Counted from the first letter of the stretch, positions 1-8,523 are shown. The stretch is DNA of 64,000 nucleotides from a virus (IMGVR_UViG_3300022723_000240:1-64000); one strand, 5' to 3'. Notes: generated by a model not told the origin, from the letters alone. A program made the numbers and translations.

Positions 1-60
1 CACGGATTTTCTCCTATGTGGGGTTCTATCAGTTTGTAACAATTATCAGCTAACAATTAA
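1..60 (-). promoter_or_regulatory. Promoter and RBS of a gene leaving the left edge
   Basis: Read on the minus strand, a TTAATTG box (60-54) is followed after 12 bp by TGTTACAAAC (41-32), then by AGGAG and, 7 bases on, a GTG at 3-1. This has the same layout as the boxes before the genes starting at 7916, 15152 and 17165. A minus-strand gene probably starts at position 3 and lies outside the window. The promoter call is inferred from the repeated motif. Confidence 0.5.
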
Positions 61-309
61 TTATAATAGATGTGGCTGAATTATCACACGACTGTTGCGC
101 TGTTCAATGGTGGCCTCTGCATTATCAATCTGCTTACGCAAGCCTTCCGCAAAAGTATGGGCTGTATCAATATCCTCAGGGGTTACTCCCCCCATCTGAA
201 AATCGATAACAAGCTTATCACCATATCGATACCGCAACTTACCATCTATTTGCGGTGCATATAGCTTATACAAATTCTCAATAATAGTATTTGTTGTAGT
301 AGCCATCAT
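61..309 (-). CDS. Small hypothetical protein (82 aa)
   Basis: Not recognised. The 82-residue product has no membrane segment or cysteine motif and reads as a small soluble alpha/beta protein with a helical C-terminal half. Two consecutive ATG codons (309 and 306) follow an AAGGGGG ribosome-binding site at good spacing, which supports the start. It ends with TAA just before the promoter box of the next minus-strand gene. It lies downstream of the DUF932-like gene, from which it is separated by a strong hairpin, so it probably has its own transcript or depends on read-through. Confidence 0.6.
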   Translation of the reverse strand: MMATTTNTIIENLYKLYAPQIDGKLRYRYGDKLVIDFQMGGVTPEDIDTAHTFAEGLRKQIDNAEATIEQRNSRVIIQPHLL

Positions 310-343
310 GCGGCACCCCCTTTATATTTGGAAGAAGGGAGAA

Positions 344-381
344 CCCCTCCCGATACTTATTTGTTACAGTATCGGGAGGGG
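344..381. terminator. 13-bp inverted repeat, probable terminator
   Basis: CCCCTCCCGATAC (344-356) pairs perfectly with GTATCGGGAGGGG (369-381) around a 12-base loop. It lies just after the stop of the minus-strand gene 390-1604. There is no clean T-run on either side, so it may be an imperfect terminator or an RNA-stabilising stem. Confidence 0.6.
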
Positions 382-389
382 TATTTCTA

Positions 390-1604
390 CTACCCGATTT
401 CCTTATCATCGTCATCTTCGTGTGCATCTTTGGAATCCGTCAAATACAGATCCTTGGAACGATCACGACGAATCGTATCGCCCTCCAAATCAAACCCAGC
501 ATCATCCGAGAGGGTTTGACCAATGAAAGATGACAGTCGCTTAGCCTGATTTGGATCAGCCCGATGGGTCGAAATCTCACTGACCAAATCGACAATATCC
601 TTAACTGAGCAATCGATCGGCACCAACGAACGCTTCTTGTAGGAAATCTGGTCCAGACTAACCAAACCATTTTCCTTCATGAAAGTATCGCCCACCATAC
701 TCTGGAGTACTAGCTCCAGGTCACTAAAGCCCTTATCACCAGAACGATGGCGATGAGCGGTCTTCATCGAATCAGTCGTAAGCAACTTGTAAGCCTTGTA
801 GAATTCCTCCAAGCTGGCTGGGGTTTCTGCAGCCGTCTTAAGACGGCTGGTCATGATTTGGAATCCTTCTTCATTATTGTGGGATTCGATGAACTTCTTG
901 AGCGTGGGAATAGCATCATTGACGATGTTGCCGCCCTTGGTCACCACCCGATTGTCACCAAGCTCAACAGCCGATCGGAATGCTGGCGCTTCTCCAATCA
1001 TGCCATTGGAACAGACCAAACGAGTAATCTGCAGATAAGCCGACGGCTTGCTCCACCCGTCAATTGGCACATCCATCACGAAACGACGAACCACGTCGTC
1101 ATCACCAATCTGGAATTCACTATCCCCGAACATCGATGGCTTGTGTTCGCTACGAACCACTCCGTCATGGTAGGAAAGACCACTATCAGGAATATCGAGC
1201 TTCTTGTATAGCTCCCACAGGTCAAACGACTCGACATATGGTTTATTAACATTCAATGCGCCTAGCACACGAGGCAGATGGCTACCCTGGCGCTGCTCGA
1301 TGCATAGACGAACCTTATCACCCTTACCGAGCCCAAGTAGACGGTCAATTACCTCATCTGGCGAGAAAAGGTTGAACGTAGACCGCGAAATACCAAATAT
1401 CGCCAAGAATGAGATCATGAATCGTTCAGAGAACTCAACCTCTCCGACACCCTTGATCTCCATGCGATCTACATGGGCTTTTTGGTTACTGGATCGAGGG
1501 GTCATCTCGATAAGGATATCCTTAAGATCGACCACGCGGTAGTCAATCTTTGGAATCGGGCTGTCCATCGCAACGGACAAAATATGCGAATCGTGGTGTC
1601 TCAT
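390..1604 (-). CDS. DUF932-like phage protein
   Basis: A 404-residue soluble protein. A segment around residues 190-202 (ITRLVCSNGM) resembles the arginine-cysteine-asparagine-glycine core of the DUF932 / phage-plasmid-like family, whose biochemical role is not established. The C-terminal 30 residues are highly acidic and probably disordered. The ATG follows AGGAGA at 7 bases, and a TGTTATAAAT promoter box ends 16 bases upstream of the ATG, so the mRNA leader would be very short. It ends with TAG before a 13-bp hairpin. The family assignment rests on one motif and overall length. Confidence 0.55.
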   Translation of the reverse strand: MRHHDSHILSVAMDSPIPKIDYRVVDLKDILIEMTPRSSNQKAHVDRMEIKGVGEVEFSERFMISFLAIFGISRSTFNLFSPDEVIDRLLGLGKGDKVRLCIEQRQGSHLPRVLGALNVNKPYVESFDLWELYKKLDIPDSGLSYHDGVVRSEHKPSMFGDSEFQIGDDDVVRRFVMDVPIDGWSKPSAYLQITRLVCSNGMIGEAPAFRSAVELGDNRVVTKGGNIVNDAIPTLKKFIESHNNEEGFQIMTSRLKTAAETPASLEEFYKAYKLLTTDSMKTAHRHRSGDKGFSDLELVLQSMVGDTFMKENGLVSLDQISYKKRSLVPIDCSVKDIVDLVSEISTHRADPNQAKRLSSFIGQTLSDDAGFDLEGDTIRRDRSKDLYLTDSKDAHEDDDDKEIG

Positions 1605-1620
1605 TAATTATCTCCTACCC

Positions 1621-1630
1621 ATTTATAACA
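1621..1630 (-). promoter_or_regulatory. TGTTATAAAT promoter box
   Basis: Minus-strand TGTTATAAAT lies immediately upstream of the AGGAGA ribosome-binding site of the 1604 start. A TAATTTA sequence lies 15 bp further upstream, looser than the 12-13 bp spacing seen at the other copies. The box matches both an extended -10 (TGnTATAAt) and the T4 late box TATAAAT. Confidence 0.45.
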
Positions 1631-1660
1631 GAGAGTATATGGGTATAAATTATTATGGGA

Positions 1661-3844
1661 TTATCTCCCCCTACGACGACCACGCCGCAACTTATAATTA
1701 ACCGCTCTAAGCTTCTTCAGAACTTCGGCATTACTGTCGTCTAAAGAGGACTCAGCCAATCGCTTAATAGTATTGCGAGCAATCCTATCGATATTTTCGT
1801 TACGGTCAATTCGTTCCCAATGATCGTCTTGCCAGACCATTTGCCGTTGGGCAATATTGGCAGTACGAGTAAACGGCCACTTGGTTTGAGTGGATTGAAC
1901 AATATTGGTAACAGGAATATTTTCATGTGGTCTAAGCACACGACCTGCCATCTGAATGGTGGGAAGGCGACCACTATCACGCACAAAAACTGTTCGAAGT
2001 TCAGGACAATTACCAATAATCGCCACTTTACCATTTCTTCTTGTTACGATTGTATTTAGCCTGTTTTTAATGCACCAAACCTTCCCTGAATAAACATGAT
2101 CATTAATTTTACCAGCTCTCTGATCAATTGGGTCAGATGTAATTTTAGTCCTATTTCTGACTGACACACGCCAAATAGTCTTACCAGACTCACATTTAAA
2201 AGACGCACAACTAGACGATTTACCTCTCAAAATTGCCGCTTTCATTAACTCATCAACTGTTTCTTTATGTTCACACCAAAGCCATCCAGAAGAATTTTCT
2301 CTAGATTTATTGCCATCTCCTTTTAAAGCTTCAAGCCAAAATATTTCAAACTGTTCAATAGTCATACCATGCAAAAGACTACTGAATTTTTTGTCTAAAT
2401 ATTCTTCTAACTTACCCCAGCCGTTTCTTGGCTGTGCTTTACTAGTGCCCTTTGGGATTTGAAACTCATGCCATTTTTTAGGAGTTTTTGTGTAATTGCT
2501 TCGTCTGTTGTCATCAGTGTATTCAATATAATCAATGCACAGCCTGTCAAGCAGGTTTCTAATGTCATCAATAAGCTCTTTAGTTTTAGACTGTCCAATA
2601 CACAAACTAGTATTTTGTATCCAACCATCAGTCATGTGCCAAGCGACTAGTCTTATTTCATCGTCTGTCAATGGTATACCATCAAATACCATTCCAATAC
2701 CAGGGGCTAATGGTAAAGAATAAGACGACCGCCTATTAACAAAATCTTTAGCGTTTTTAACTAGATATGAACCATTTAGAGATCCACCCTCATTAGGACT
2801 TCTGTACTGGTAATATATTTTATGATTTTCAGTTACCAATATATCAACATGCTGACTTTTAAAATTAATCATTTTTTCGTTTTCACTTATTTCGCGAACA
2901 CCGTACCCATCAATATCAACAACTTCTAGTGTGTCATCATTTAAGTTAAGAGCATACACCATATCGGTTTCACTAACTTGTTCATATCCTTTCCATCCGT
3001 CAGTAGTTAATATCTCTGTATCTTCTGACAAACAATCAAAGCCTTCCGTAAGAACAAACATATTAACCAAAACATCTAGCTCATCATTTTCGAATGCCGC
3101 AAGTTGAGCATCTCGATCAGTCTCTCCAGTAACAAGATCAACCCTTACACCGGCTGCCTTAAGCCTTGAAACTGCTTCCTGGCAGTCTTCACGCTTACGG
3201 AAAAACATGATACTCTTACCCCAATGTTCAGGGTCATCCAAGTATCTGGTAACTACCATTTCTGGTGTCCAATTAGGAATATTCCAATGGTCGAAATCAG
3301 CTAACCACCCTTCGTCTATCAGGGTATAGAACCCAGCCGTCTTATAGTTCTTCTGGAAACACAATTTGGCCCGATCAGTCCGAATGGGAGTTGCAGAAAG
3401 TCCAAGCATATATCCAGGATCGAAAGCATTAATAATGTTATGCATGGTGCTGCATGCTTCGTGATGGGCTTCATCCACTACCAGCAGCCGATGCTTAAAA
3501 TCATACAAGCCACAGTCGTGGACATCAGTAGCAAATTGTGAAACGAAAAATACGTCATCACATTGAACTAGCGACTCATTCTCTTTTTCGGCTTGCTTAA
3601 GTAAATTACGGCGACCAGCAATCCAACCAATGCCGACATCCTTAGGGTCCCACCCAGCAATAGCAGACGCTTGCTCTTTGAACATTTTAGCTAAACGAAA
3701 AGCCGTCAGAGTCTTTCCGCTACCAGGCGGTAATTCAATCAATGTGGAAGTAATCTTGACGCCATACTCGTTCCTGCCATGCCAATCATCAACTATTTCT
3801 TTCATTAATTGGACTTGGTATGGCCGATCTTGCAGGGTGCGCAT
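1661..3844 (-). CDS. SF2 DEAH helicase interrupted by an intein
   Basis: An ATP-dependent superfamily 2 helicase of the UvsW/RadD type, expected to act on branched or forked DNA during replication and repair. With the ATG at 3844, Walker A PPGSGKT is at about residues 39-45, DEAH at 124-127 and the SAT motif at 150-152. Motif V (LTEGFD) is followed by a 342-residue intein, and motif VI (QMAGRVLR) comes after it. The spliced protein would be about 385 residues. A TTG at 3874 gives a 10-residue longer form, but the promoter-like box at 3849-3858 lies downstream of it and helicases of this type usually begin a few residues before the RPYQ motif, so 3844 is preferred. There is no clear Shine-Dalgarno site. 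The C-terminus is strongly basic. Confidence 0.85.
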   Translation of the reverse strand: MRTLQDRPYQVQLMKEIVDDWHGRNEYGVKITSTLIELPPGSGKTLTAFRLAKMFKEQASAIAGWDPKDVGIGWIAGRRNLLKQAEKENESLVQCDDVFFVSQFATDVHDCGLYDFKHRLLVVDEAHHEACSTMHNIINAFDPGYMLGLSATPIRTDRAKLCFQKNYKTAGFYTLIDEGWLADFDHWNIPNWTPEMVVTRYLDDPEHWGKSIMFFRKREDCQEAVSRLKAAGVRVDLVTGETDRDAQLAAFENDELDVLVNMFVLTEGFDCLSEDTEILTTDGWKGYEQVSETDMVYALNLNDDTLEVVDIDGYGVREISENEKMINFKSQHVDILVTENHKIYYQYRSPNEGGSLNGSYLVKNAKDFVNRRSSYSLPLAPGIGMVFDGIPLTDDEIRLVAWHMTDGWIQNTSLCIGQSKTKELIDDIRNLLDRLCIDYIEYTDDNRRSNYTKTPKKWHEFQIPKGTSKAQPRNGWGKLEEYLDKKFSSLLHGMTIEQFEIFWLEALKGDGNKSRENSSGWLWCEHKETVDELMKAAILRGKSSSCASFKCESGKTIWRVSVRNRTKITSDPIDQRAGKINDHVYSGKVWCIKNRLNTIVTRRNGKVAIIGNCPELRTVFVRDSGRLPTIQMAGRVLRPHENIPVTNIVQSTQTKWPFTRTANIAQRQMVWQDDHWERIDRNENIDRIARNTIKRLAESSLDDSNAEVLKKLRAVNYKLRRGRRRGR
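2009..3034 (-). mobile_element. Intein in the SF2 helicase
   Basis: A 342-residue in-frame insertion begins with Cys (CLSEDTEILTTDGW, block A) and ends with VAIIGN before a Cys that starts the C-extein (CPELRT). Block B is TENH. The middle carries two degenerate LAGLIDADG-type motifs (LVAWHMTDGW and FWLEALKGDG), so it probably still encodes a homing endonuclease or its relic. It is inserted just after helicase motif V. All splice-junction residues are present, so splicing is expected. Confidence 0.92.
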
Positions 3845-3848
3845 AGCA

Positions 3849-3878
3849 ATTTGTAACAAATACGAATATGGCAATTAA
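3849..3878 (-). promoter_or_regulatory. Bipartite promoter before the helicase
   Basis: Minus-strand TTAATTG (3878-3872), 13 bp, then TGTTACAAAT (3858-3849). The ATG at 3844 is only four bases after the box, so a transcript from here would be essentially leaderless. The box overlaps the extra codons of the longer TTG-start reading. Confidence 0.45.
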
Positions 3879-3907
3879 TTCCACCACTTTATCGGCAAAA
3901 TTATAAT

Positions 3908-4735
3908 ATGTATGATTGGAGCTTTATAGATGATAGTGGCCCATTGTTTTATTATTGGTTGGGATGGATGTTAGCTGACGGATGTATACGAGATAGAGGA
4001 GTCAAGGGGATATCAATAAAATTGGCTATCAATTCTAAAGATAGACATATACTTAAGTTCTTTAATGATCAGATTAGCCCGCATCTAGAAATTAAGCAAT
4101 ACTATAACAATCTATGCGAAAGATCTTGGTCATTAGACAGAAAATATTTAAACACATTACAGAGACATGGCTTCGTGCAAAATAAGACATATTTAACAAA
4201 TGGTCTTGATATGATTATGGAATTACCAGATCACGAATATTATCAATTTATGGTTGGATTTATAGAAGGGGATGGTTGCGTTTCTATTAAGAAGATGCGC
4301 AGAAAACATTACAATTACGACATGTTAACCATTGGAATTACCAGTAATCCATCTGTGCTGGATACAATAAATCAAAAGATGATTTCACTTAATTATAAGA
4401 ATAGAATGACATCGTCTAGAATTGGAAATTTTGCAGGTGATTACAGAGTATGCGGGTCAGAAGCAATACGTTTGTATCATGAATTAATGAAGTGTAAATA
4501 CAAATTGCTAAGCAGAAAATGGGACATAGACATAGATAATACAAGTGGGTCGAATGTCACTGAACACGTTAACCTTAATGAACATATTTCTTATATGCGC
4601 CACAATAATATTGGTGGAAGTTACACATATAACAAGATAATCAACGAAGGTAGAAAGCCAAGACATATTCATTCCAGACCATGGAAAAAATTCAACATGA
4701 CTATTAAACAATTTTTCGAATTGGTTCGTGGTTAA
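3908..4735 (+). CDS. Free-standing LAGLIDADG homing endonuclease
   Basis: A 275-residue protein with two LAGLIDADG-type motifs, WLGWMLADGC near residues 17-26 and FMVGFIEGDG near 113-122. This is the layout of a monomeric two-motif homing endonuclease. It lies between the divergent helicase gene and a fibre gene rather than inside a gene, so it spreads as an intergenic element. A TATAAT sequence (3902-3907) abuts the ATG at 3908 with no ribosome-binding site, so translation would be leaderless or weak. The cleavage target cannot be read from the sequence; the intein-less helicase or a neighbouring allele is the usual expectation. Confidence 0.85.
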   Translation: MYDWSFIDDSGPLFYYWLGWMLADGCIRDRGVKGISIKLAINSKDRHILKFFNDQISPHLEIKQYYNNLCERSWSLDRKYLNTLQRHGFVQNKTYLTNGLDMIMELPDHEYYQFMVGFIEGDGCVSIKKMRRKHYNYDMLTIGITSNPSVLDTINQKMISLNYKNRMTSSRIGNFAGDYRVCGSEAIRLYHELMKCKYKLLSRKWDIDIDNTSGSNVTEHVNLNEHISYMRHNNIGGSYTYNKIINEGRKPRHIHSRPWKKFNMTIKQFFELVRG

Positions 4736-4747
4736 AATTTAAAGCAG

Positions 4748-6718
4748 ATGTTCGACAATAACCCACAAGACTTAGATAGATCTTTCGGCAATCGGAAGAG
4801 TTATATCTTCAATACTGAAGATGATACTTGGAAAAACTTTGGTACCACTAACGATGTCTCGCTGGTATCCAGAAATAACGATGGGCTAGTTTACCCAGAC
4901 CTATACGAGATCCTAAAAGAGCTAGAACTCAGAGCCAAAAATGGTGAACTTAACAACCTTAAATTAACTGATAATAAGCCTTATTTTTACTTCTTTTACA
5001 ATTCAGATAATTTCATTAAAGTATCTCCAGAAGGCAATTACCTAAGACTAGAAGTTAATAAGGGAGCCTTAAATAGAAGGCTTGCTAAGCCACCTTGTGT
5101 TGGTCAGCGTGGTATTCGTGGAGCACAGGGACAAGCTGGTCGTAACGGTGTTCCAGCGGCCAATGAACGCTTTCGTTCAACTTATCCAGATGGTTCATTT
5201 GATATTACAGTTCAAACGCCATTATTTTCAGAGGAACCCATTAGTTTGCGTGGGTATAATGCATTTCAACTGGAGTTTGAAGTTTTAATTGAAGCAGATG
5301 GTACTATAACCGATCCAAATAATGGCATTGATAGTTTACAATTGATTGGTAACTTTGACGATGGTCAAGTCAATATATTGGGTAAGATAAGCGATCCCAA
5401 CTTAAGATTTAAAATTCGTCAAAGAGGACCTAGGGGAAATCAAGGGGAAGACGGTGTAAATCATATTCAAGTAATTGTTGACGATGCCCCCACTAATGGT
5501 CAGTTTACGCAAGTTGTGGGCATGCTTCGTTATAATGGGGCAATCAATACCTTCATTTTTAAGAAGACATCAGTCAACGAACTACTTAATAATGTTATCA
5601 ATCTCCAGTCACAAGTAGATTTACCATTTGGTCAGTACTGGGCTGCAGTTGAAGTGACATCCAACTTACGCAAAGCAGTTGAATATCATAGATTTATACC
5701 TCAGCTTAAAAAGCCAAGGCTCGATCTACCAAGCTACACACCATTATCTGGATGTTACAATCAAAGACGATATGCACTTGGTTATATCAATGAAGAATTC
5801 GATTCTGCTACGAAAGAAGTTTGGACTAATAGCAGTCCATTCACTATCTTGGGGGATCCAATACCAGAATTAGTCAATTGTAAAGAACCTTATTGGTTCT
5901 GCGGCAATACTGGGGATGAATGTGATTTCCGAATTGATGTAGATCCTGGAGAACCGAATCCCCCATTTGATACTTCATCATCATCTGACACTTCAACTTC
6001 AGATTCATCATTAACTTCTGAATCTTCTGAATCGGAAAACTCTTCTGAATCTTCTGAATCGGAAAACTCTTCTGAATCGGAAAACTCTTCTGAATCTGAA
6101 TCAGATGAGCTGTCTGAGTTATCCGAGCTGTCTGAGCTGTCTGAAGTATCCGAGCTGTCTGAGTTATCCGAGCTGTCTGAGTCTGAAGCATCTGAGCTGT
6201 CTGAAGCATCTGAGCTATCCGAGCTGTCTGAAGCATCTGAGTTGTCTGAAGCATCTGATCAATCTATGGGGGATCCCCCAGGGTGCCCATCTCCACCCAC
6301 ATTTGACATTGTAAGCGAAACAGATGGAACTTGGACCACTAGTGGCAATTCAACATCTGCAACAGTACGCTTTGATTTCGTTGATAGTGCTAACTGTGGA
6401 GGCCCCGGTGGTGCTGGATTTGGTGAAGTATGCTACTCACTCTTTGCAAGTAGTTCAGGCTCCATTGACATTTTTGCCAGTGGTGTCATTGAAGATGAAG
6501 ATTCCGGATTTGACGAGTTAACTGTAACAGTAGATGGAACTCAAGAGCTGTTTGTAACAAGTAATGACAATGGTGGTGGGTGTGGAATGGAATCCAGATC
6601 AGATTCAACCAGTGTACCAGTATCCGCTGGGTGGCACGAAATAATAGTCACAGTTGGAAATAATGATGATTTATTCCACGTAGGTGCTTTCTGGGAGGTT
6701 GATACAACAGTAACATGA
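4748..6718 (+). CDS. Collagen-like virion fibre protein with Ser/Glu repeat
   Basis: A 656-residue probable tail-fibre or virion-surface protein. The N-terminal region resembles those of the fibre proteins starting at 47154 and 49106: a short conserved head with a WKNF motif, then an asymmetric middle with two collagen-like Gly-X-Y stretches (GQRGIRGAQGQAG near residue 118 and RGPRGNQGEDG near 226). Residues about 410-505 are almost only Ser, Glu and Leu in SELSE/SEASE units. The C-terminal 130 residues are a Cys- and Gly-containing beta-rich domain that could be a receptor-binding tip. It starts 12 bases after the endonuclease gene and ends with TGA overlapping the next ATG. Confidence 0.75.
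   Translation: MFDNNPQDLDRSFGNRKSYIFNTEDDTWKNFGTTNDVSLVSRNNDGLVYPDLYEILKELELRAKNGELNNLKLTDNKPYFYFFYNSDNFIKVSPEGNYLRLEVNKGALNRRLAKPPCVGQRGIRGAQGQAGRNGVPAANERFRSTYPDGSFDITVQTPLFSEEPISLRGYNAFQLEFEVLIEADGTITDPNNGIDSLQLIGNFDDGQVNILGKISDPNLRFKIRQRGPRGNQGEDGVNHIQVIVDDAPTNGQFTQVVGMLRYNGAINTFIFKKTSVNELLNNVINLQSQVDLPFGQYWAAVEVTSNLRKAVEYHRFIPQLKKPRLDLPSYTPLSGCYNQRRYALGYINEEFDSATKEVWTNSSPFTILGDPIPELVNCKEPYWFCGNTGDECDFRIDVDPGEPNPPFDTSSSSDTSTSDSSLTSESSESENSSESSESENSSESENSSESESDELSELSELSELSEVSELSELSELSESEASELSEASELSELSEASELSEASDQSMGDPPGCPSPPTFDIVSETDGTWTTSGNSTSATVRFDFVDSANCGGPGGAGFGEVCYSLFASSSGSIDIFASGVIEDEDSGFDELTVTVDGTQELFVTSNDNGGGCGMESRSDSTSVPVSAGWHEIIVTVGNNDDLFHVGAFWEVDTTVT
5971..6264 (+). repeat. Low-complexity Ser/Glu-coding repeat
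   Basis: About 290 bases of short imperfect tandem units (variants of TCTGAGCTGTC, TCTGAAGCATC and TCTGAATC) encode a Ser/Glu/Leu-rich linker in the fibre protein. The opposite strand is accidentally open here. Such repeats change length easily by slippage, so fibre length could vary between isolates. Confidence 0.9.
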
Positions 6719-7062
6719 GACTTTCAGCCTCAACTAGAGCAAAGCGGTGCAATGCTTGCAGATCATGTGGTCATAATAAAACACAGCCAAATGGTCGTGC
6801 CGAATGGTGCGACCATTTGCCAAATGATGTCCAATTAGCTGCTTACCGCGAAAACTCTGCTTCTACCTGTCCAGAAAATAAATGGCCCGACCAAGACTGG
6901 CGTGATAGCATAGAATCATTTAAACAAGAAATCAACGATAACAAATCACAAGATAAATTGAATGAAATCTTACGCAATATTAGCAATACAGATGTGAACA
7001 CGCAGATTAAAAATACCATGCGTGAATACATAATAGCATATTACAATAAGATAGCCAAGTGA
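6715..7062 (+). CDS. Small Cys-rich hypothetical protein
   Basis: A 115-residue protein with a clustered N-terminal cysteine motif (CNACRSCGH, then WCDHL and STCPENKW), probably a small zinc-binding module, followed by a helical acidic and lysine-rich C-terminal half. The ATG overlaps the TGA of the fibre gene, so translation is probably coupled. The same order as the fibre gene suggests an accessory or assembly role, but no function is recognised. It ends with TGA inside a hairpin shared with the convergent macro-domain gene. Confidence 0.7.
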   Translation: MRLSASTRAKRCNACRSCGHNKTQPNGRAEWCDHLPNDVQLAAYRENSASTCPENKWPDQDWRDSIESFKQEINDNKSQDKLNEILRNISNTDVNTQIKNTMREYIIAYYNKIAK

Positions 7063-7083
7063 TCTGCTGGCCCCTATCACTTG
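7056..7083. terminator. Hairpin between convergent genes
   Basis: CAAGTGAT (7056-7063) pairs with ATCACTTG (7076-7083) around a 12-base loop. It lies between the stop of the plus-strand gene at 7062 and the end of the minus-strand gene at 7098, and probably acts as a weak bidirectional terminator. Confidence 0.45.
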
Positions 7084-7097
7084 CGCTATTAAATATT

Positions 7098-7622
7098 TCA
7101 AGAGTTAATTAAATGCTGATATTTATCAACGCTGGAAGGGTGCAATACACAGGTTACTGGACAAAGCGGACACCAAATTTCTTCGATTAATGTTGAAACA
7201 ATATACCAGTCGCCCCCAGCAAGATCACAGCCAAACAAAGGGCAATGAATCTCAACTTTATCGCCAAACATTTCCAGTTTGCCAGCAACATCCATCATAG
7301 CAAGGCACAAAGCGCTATATCGAACTGGTGGCTTGCCATCATCGCCAATAGCATGACCATTTTCATTTTCACCAGTCTTAACGCCATTCTGGCCGATCAT
7401 ATTACAAATGACAACGCGATCGTCTACTTCTTTAACATAAGAGACGGTGCCCAACTTCATGAAAGACTCATGATACTTATCCTTTACTTTGGGCCACCTA
7501 TTATATAGGGCTTTAGCAACCCCAGATCCCATTACATCAATATTATTACAACAATGTGGAATGAATACCATCTCACGCTCATGAGGAATATCACGAACGT
7601 CACCAACAACATATTTGATCAT
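7098..7622 (-). CDS. Macro-domain protein (ADP-ribose 1''-phosphatase-like)
   Basis: A 174-residue single macro domain. The N-terminus IKYVVGDVRDIP is followed by HCCNNIDVMGSGVA, where the Asn-Asn-Asp and Gly-rich loop match the ADP-ribose-binding loop of the Poa1/ADP-ribose 1''-phosphatase branch. The later PLFGCDLAGGDW is the second conserved loop. The family removes the phosphate from ADP-ribose 1''-phosphate, a by-product of tRNA 2'-phosphate removal, or removes ADP-ribose from acceptors. An AAGGA site favours ATG 7622 over the upstream start at 7640. In a phage it may serve NAD+/ADP-ribose salvage or reverse host ADP-ribosylation; this is inference. Confidence 0.85.
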   Translation of the reverse strand: MIKYVVGDVRDIPHEREMVFIPHCCNNIDVMGSGVAKALYNRWPKVKDKYHESFMKLGTVSYVKEVDDRVVICNMIGQNGVKTGENENGHAIGDDGKPPVRYSALCLAMMDVAGKLEMFGDKVEIHCPLFGCDLAGGDWYIVSTLIEEIWCPLCPVTCVLHPSSVDKYQHLINS

Positions 7623-7640
7623 GGGTTTCCTTCCAGGCAA

Positions 7641-7916
7641 CTAGACGGGCTCTGGTTCCGTCCTACTCAACTCGGAAGCAAACCCACGCATTTTTCGTAC
7701 CCAATTTATCTCGATTCCATTAAGTCGATAGGTATCCATATGACAGTTATATAATTCACCAAATTGGGCAGCCATGTCAAAAGGCGCAGAAAATGGCTCT
7801 TCTGAATTATCCATAATATAAACACTACCACAACCGTCATAAGCCAGCCGAATTCGATCATAGACCTTTTCAATGGCTGCATATCTAAGGTCTGATGAGG
7901 CACCAAATTGGGTCAT
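7641..7916 (-). CDS. Small hypothetical protein (91 aa)
   Basis: Not recognised. A 91-residue soluble protein beginning MTQFGASSDL. The ATG at 7916 follows AGGAG at 6 bases and lies 33 bases downstream of a good bipartite promoter box, so the much longer open frame reaching back to 8270 is not used; that extension runs antisense to the plus-strand gene at 8032. It stops with TAG a few bases before the macro-domain ribosome-binding site, so the two are probably one transcript. Confidence 0.7.
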   Translation of the reverse strand: MTQFGASSDLRYAAIEKVYDRIRLAYDGCGSVYIMDNSEEPFSAPFDMAAQFGELYNCHMDTYRLNGIEINWVRKMRGFASELSRTEPEPV

Positions 7917-7949
7917 GACGACTCCTGCATGAGGGTAATAAGGGTATGT

Positions 7950-7978
7950 ATTTATAACAGTACTGTGCTGGTAGTTAA
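7950..7978 (-). promoter_or_regulatory. Bipartite promoter TTAACTA-N12-TGTTATAAAT
   Basis: Minus-strand TTAACTA (7978-7972) lies 12 bp before TGTTATAAATA (the 10-base core is 7959-7950), with an AGGAG site and ATG 7916 downstream. It is one of the best copies of the recurrent promoter motif of this genome. Confidence 0.55.
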
Positions 7979-8031
7979 CAGGCATATAAATCACATTGAG
8001 AAGCAAACCTATAATAGGAGTGTATATATCC

Positions 8032-8490
8032 ATGTCTTTTAGACTAATGCAGAGCATAATGCTTGAAAATAACGGCAAGCTAGAAATTCTTGAAGAAGGT
8101 ACCGTCATATCTGAACTAACCTTAGATTTGGACGCTGAAACAGACCAAACGGCCATGTCTAAAGAAAAAATGATGAGTATCATACAAGATTGGGTGACCA
8201 AATACAAAGATTCATTTGGTGCTAGCTGGTCCAAAGTTATCGACTTCTTACAACCAGCTATTGACGCCATTCATGAAAATGATCTCGACTTACTAAAGTC
8301 AGTCACCATTAAGTTGGCCGACAGATCCGAAAAACTAGCAGAAACCAACCCCAAAGCCAAAGAAGCATTCGATCGCATTCATAACCTGTATGTTAAATTA
8401 CTTGGCATGGCCAGAAGAGCCTTTGGCGAAAGTATCGATGAAGTTATCGATATTATCACAGAGTGCCGCGAAAGAATCAGAGCGATCTAA
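8032..8490 (+). CDS. Hypothetical helical protein (152 aa)
   Basis: Not recognised. A 152-residue acidic, mostly alpha-helical protein without cysteines or membrane segments. The ATG at 8032 has AGGAG about 11 bases upstream; a longer open frame to 7996 lacks such a site. It is divergent from the 91-residue gene and ends with TAA two bases before a strong hairpin terminator, so it appears to be a single-gene transcript. Confidence 0.7.
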   Translation: MSFRLMQSIMLENNGKLEILEEGTVISELTLDLDAETDQTAMSKEKMMSIIQDWVTKYKDSFGASWSKVIDFLQPAIDAIHENDLDLLKSVTIKLADRSEKLAETNPKAKEAFDRIHNLYVKLLGMARRAFGESIDEVIDIITECRERIRAI

Positions 8491-8492
8491 AA

Positions 8493-8518
8493 TGGGAGGG
8501 AACCATGGCCCCCTCCCA
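8493..8518. terminator. Bidirectional hairpin terminator
   Basis: TGGGAGGG (8493-8500) pairs with CCCTCCCA (8511-8518) over a 10-base loop. It is flanked by AAAA on the left, giving TTTT after the stem on the minus strand. It separates convergent genes 8490 and 8524. Confidence 0.7.
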
Positions 8519-8523
8519 AAATA

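Noticed and set aside
5874-6254. 126-residue minus-strand open frame opposite the Ser/Glu repeat
   Set aside because: It is an antisense effect of the low-complexity repeat in the fibre gene and encodes only a Gln/Thr/Ile/Ala repeat.
5971-6264. CRISPR array
   Set aside because: The short tandem units have no spacers and stay in the fibre protein's reading frame.
7641-8270. Long 209-residue form of the gene that starts at 7916
   Set aside because: The upstream part is antisense to the gene at 8032, and a ribosome-binding site and promoter are found at 7916.
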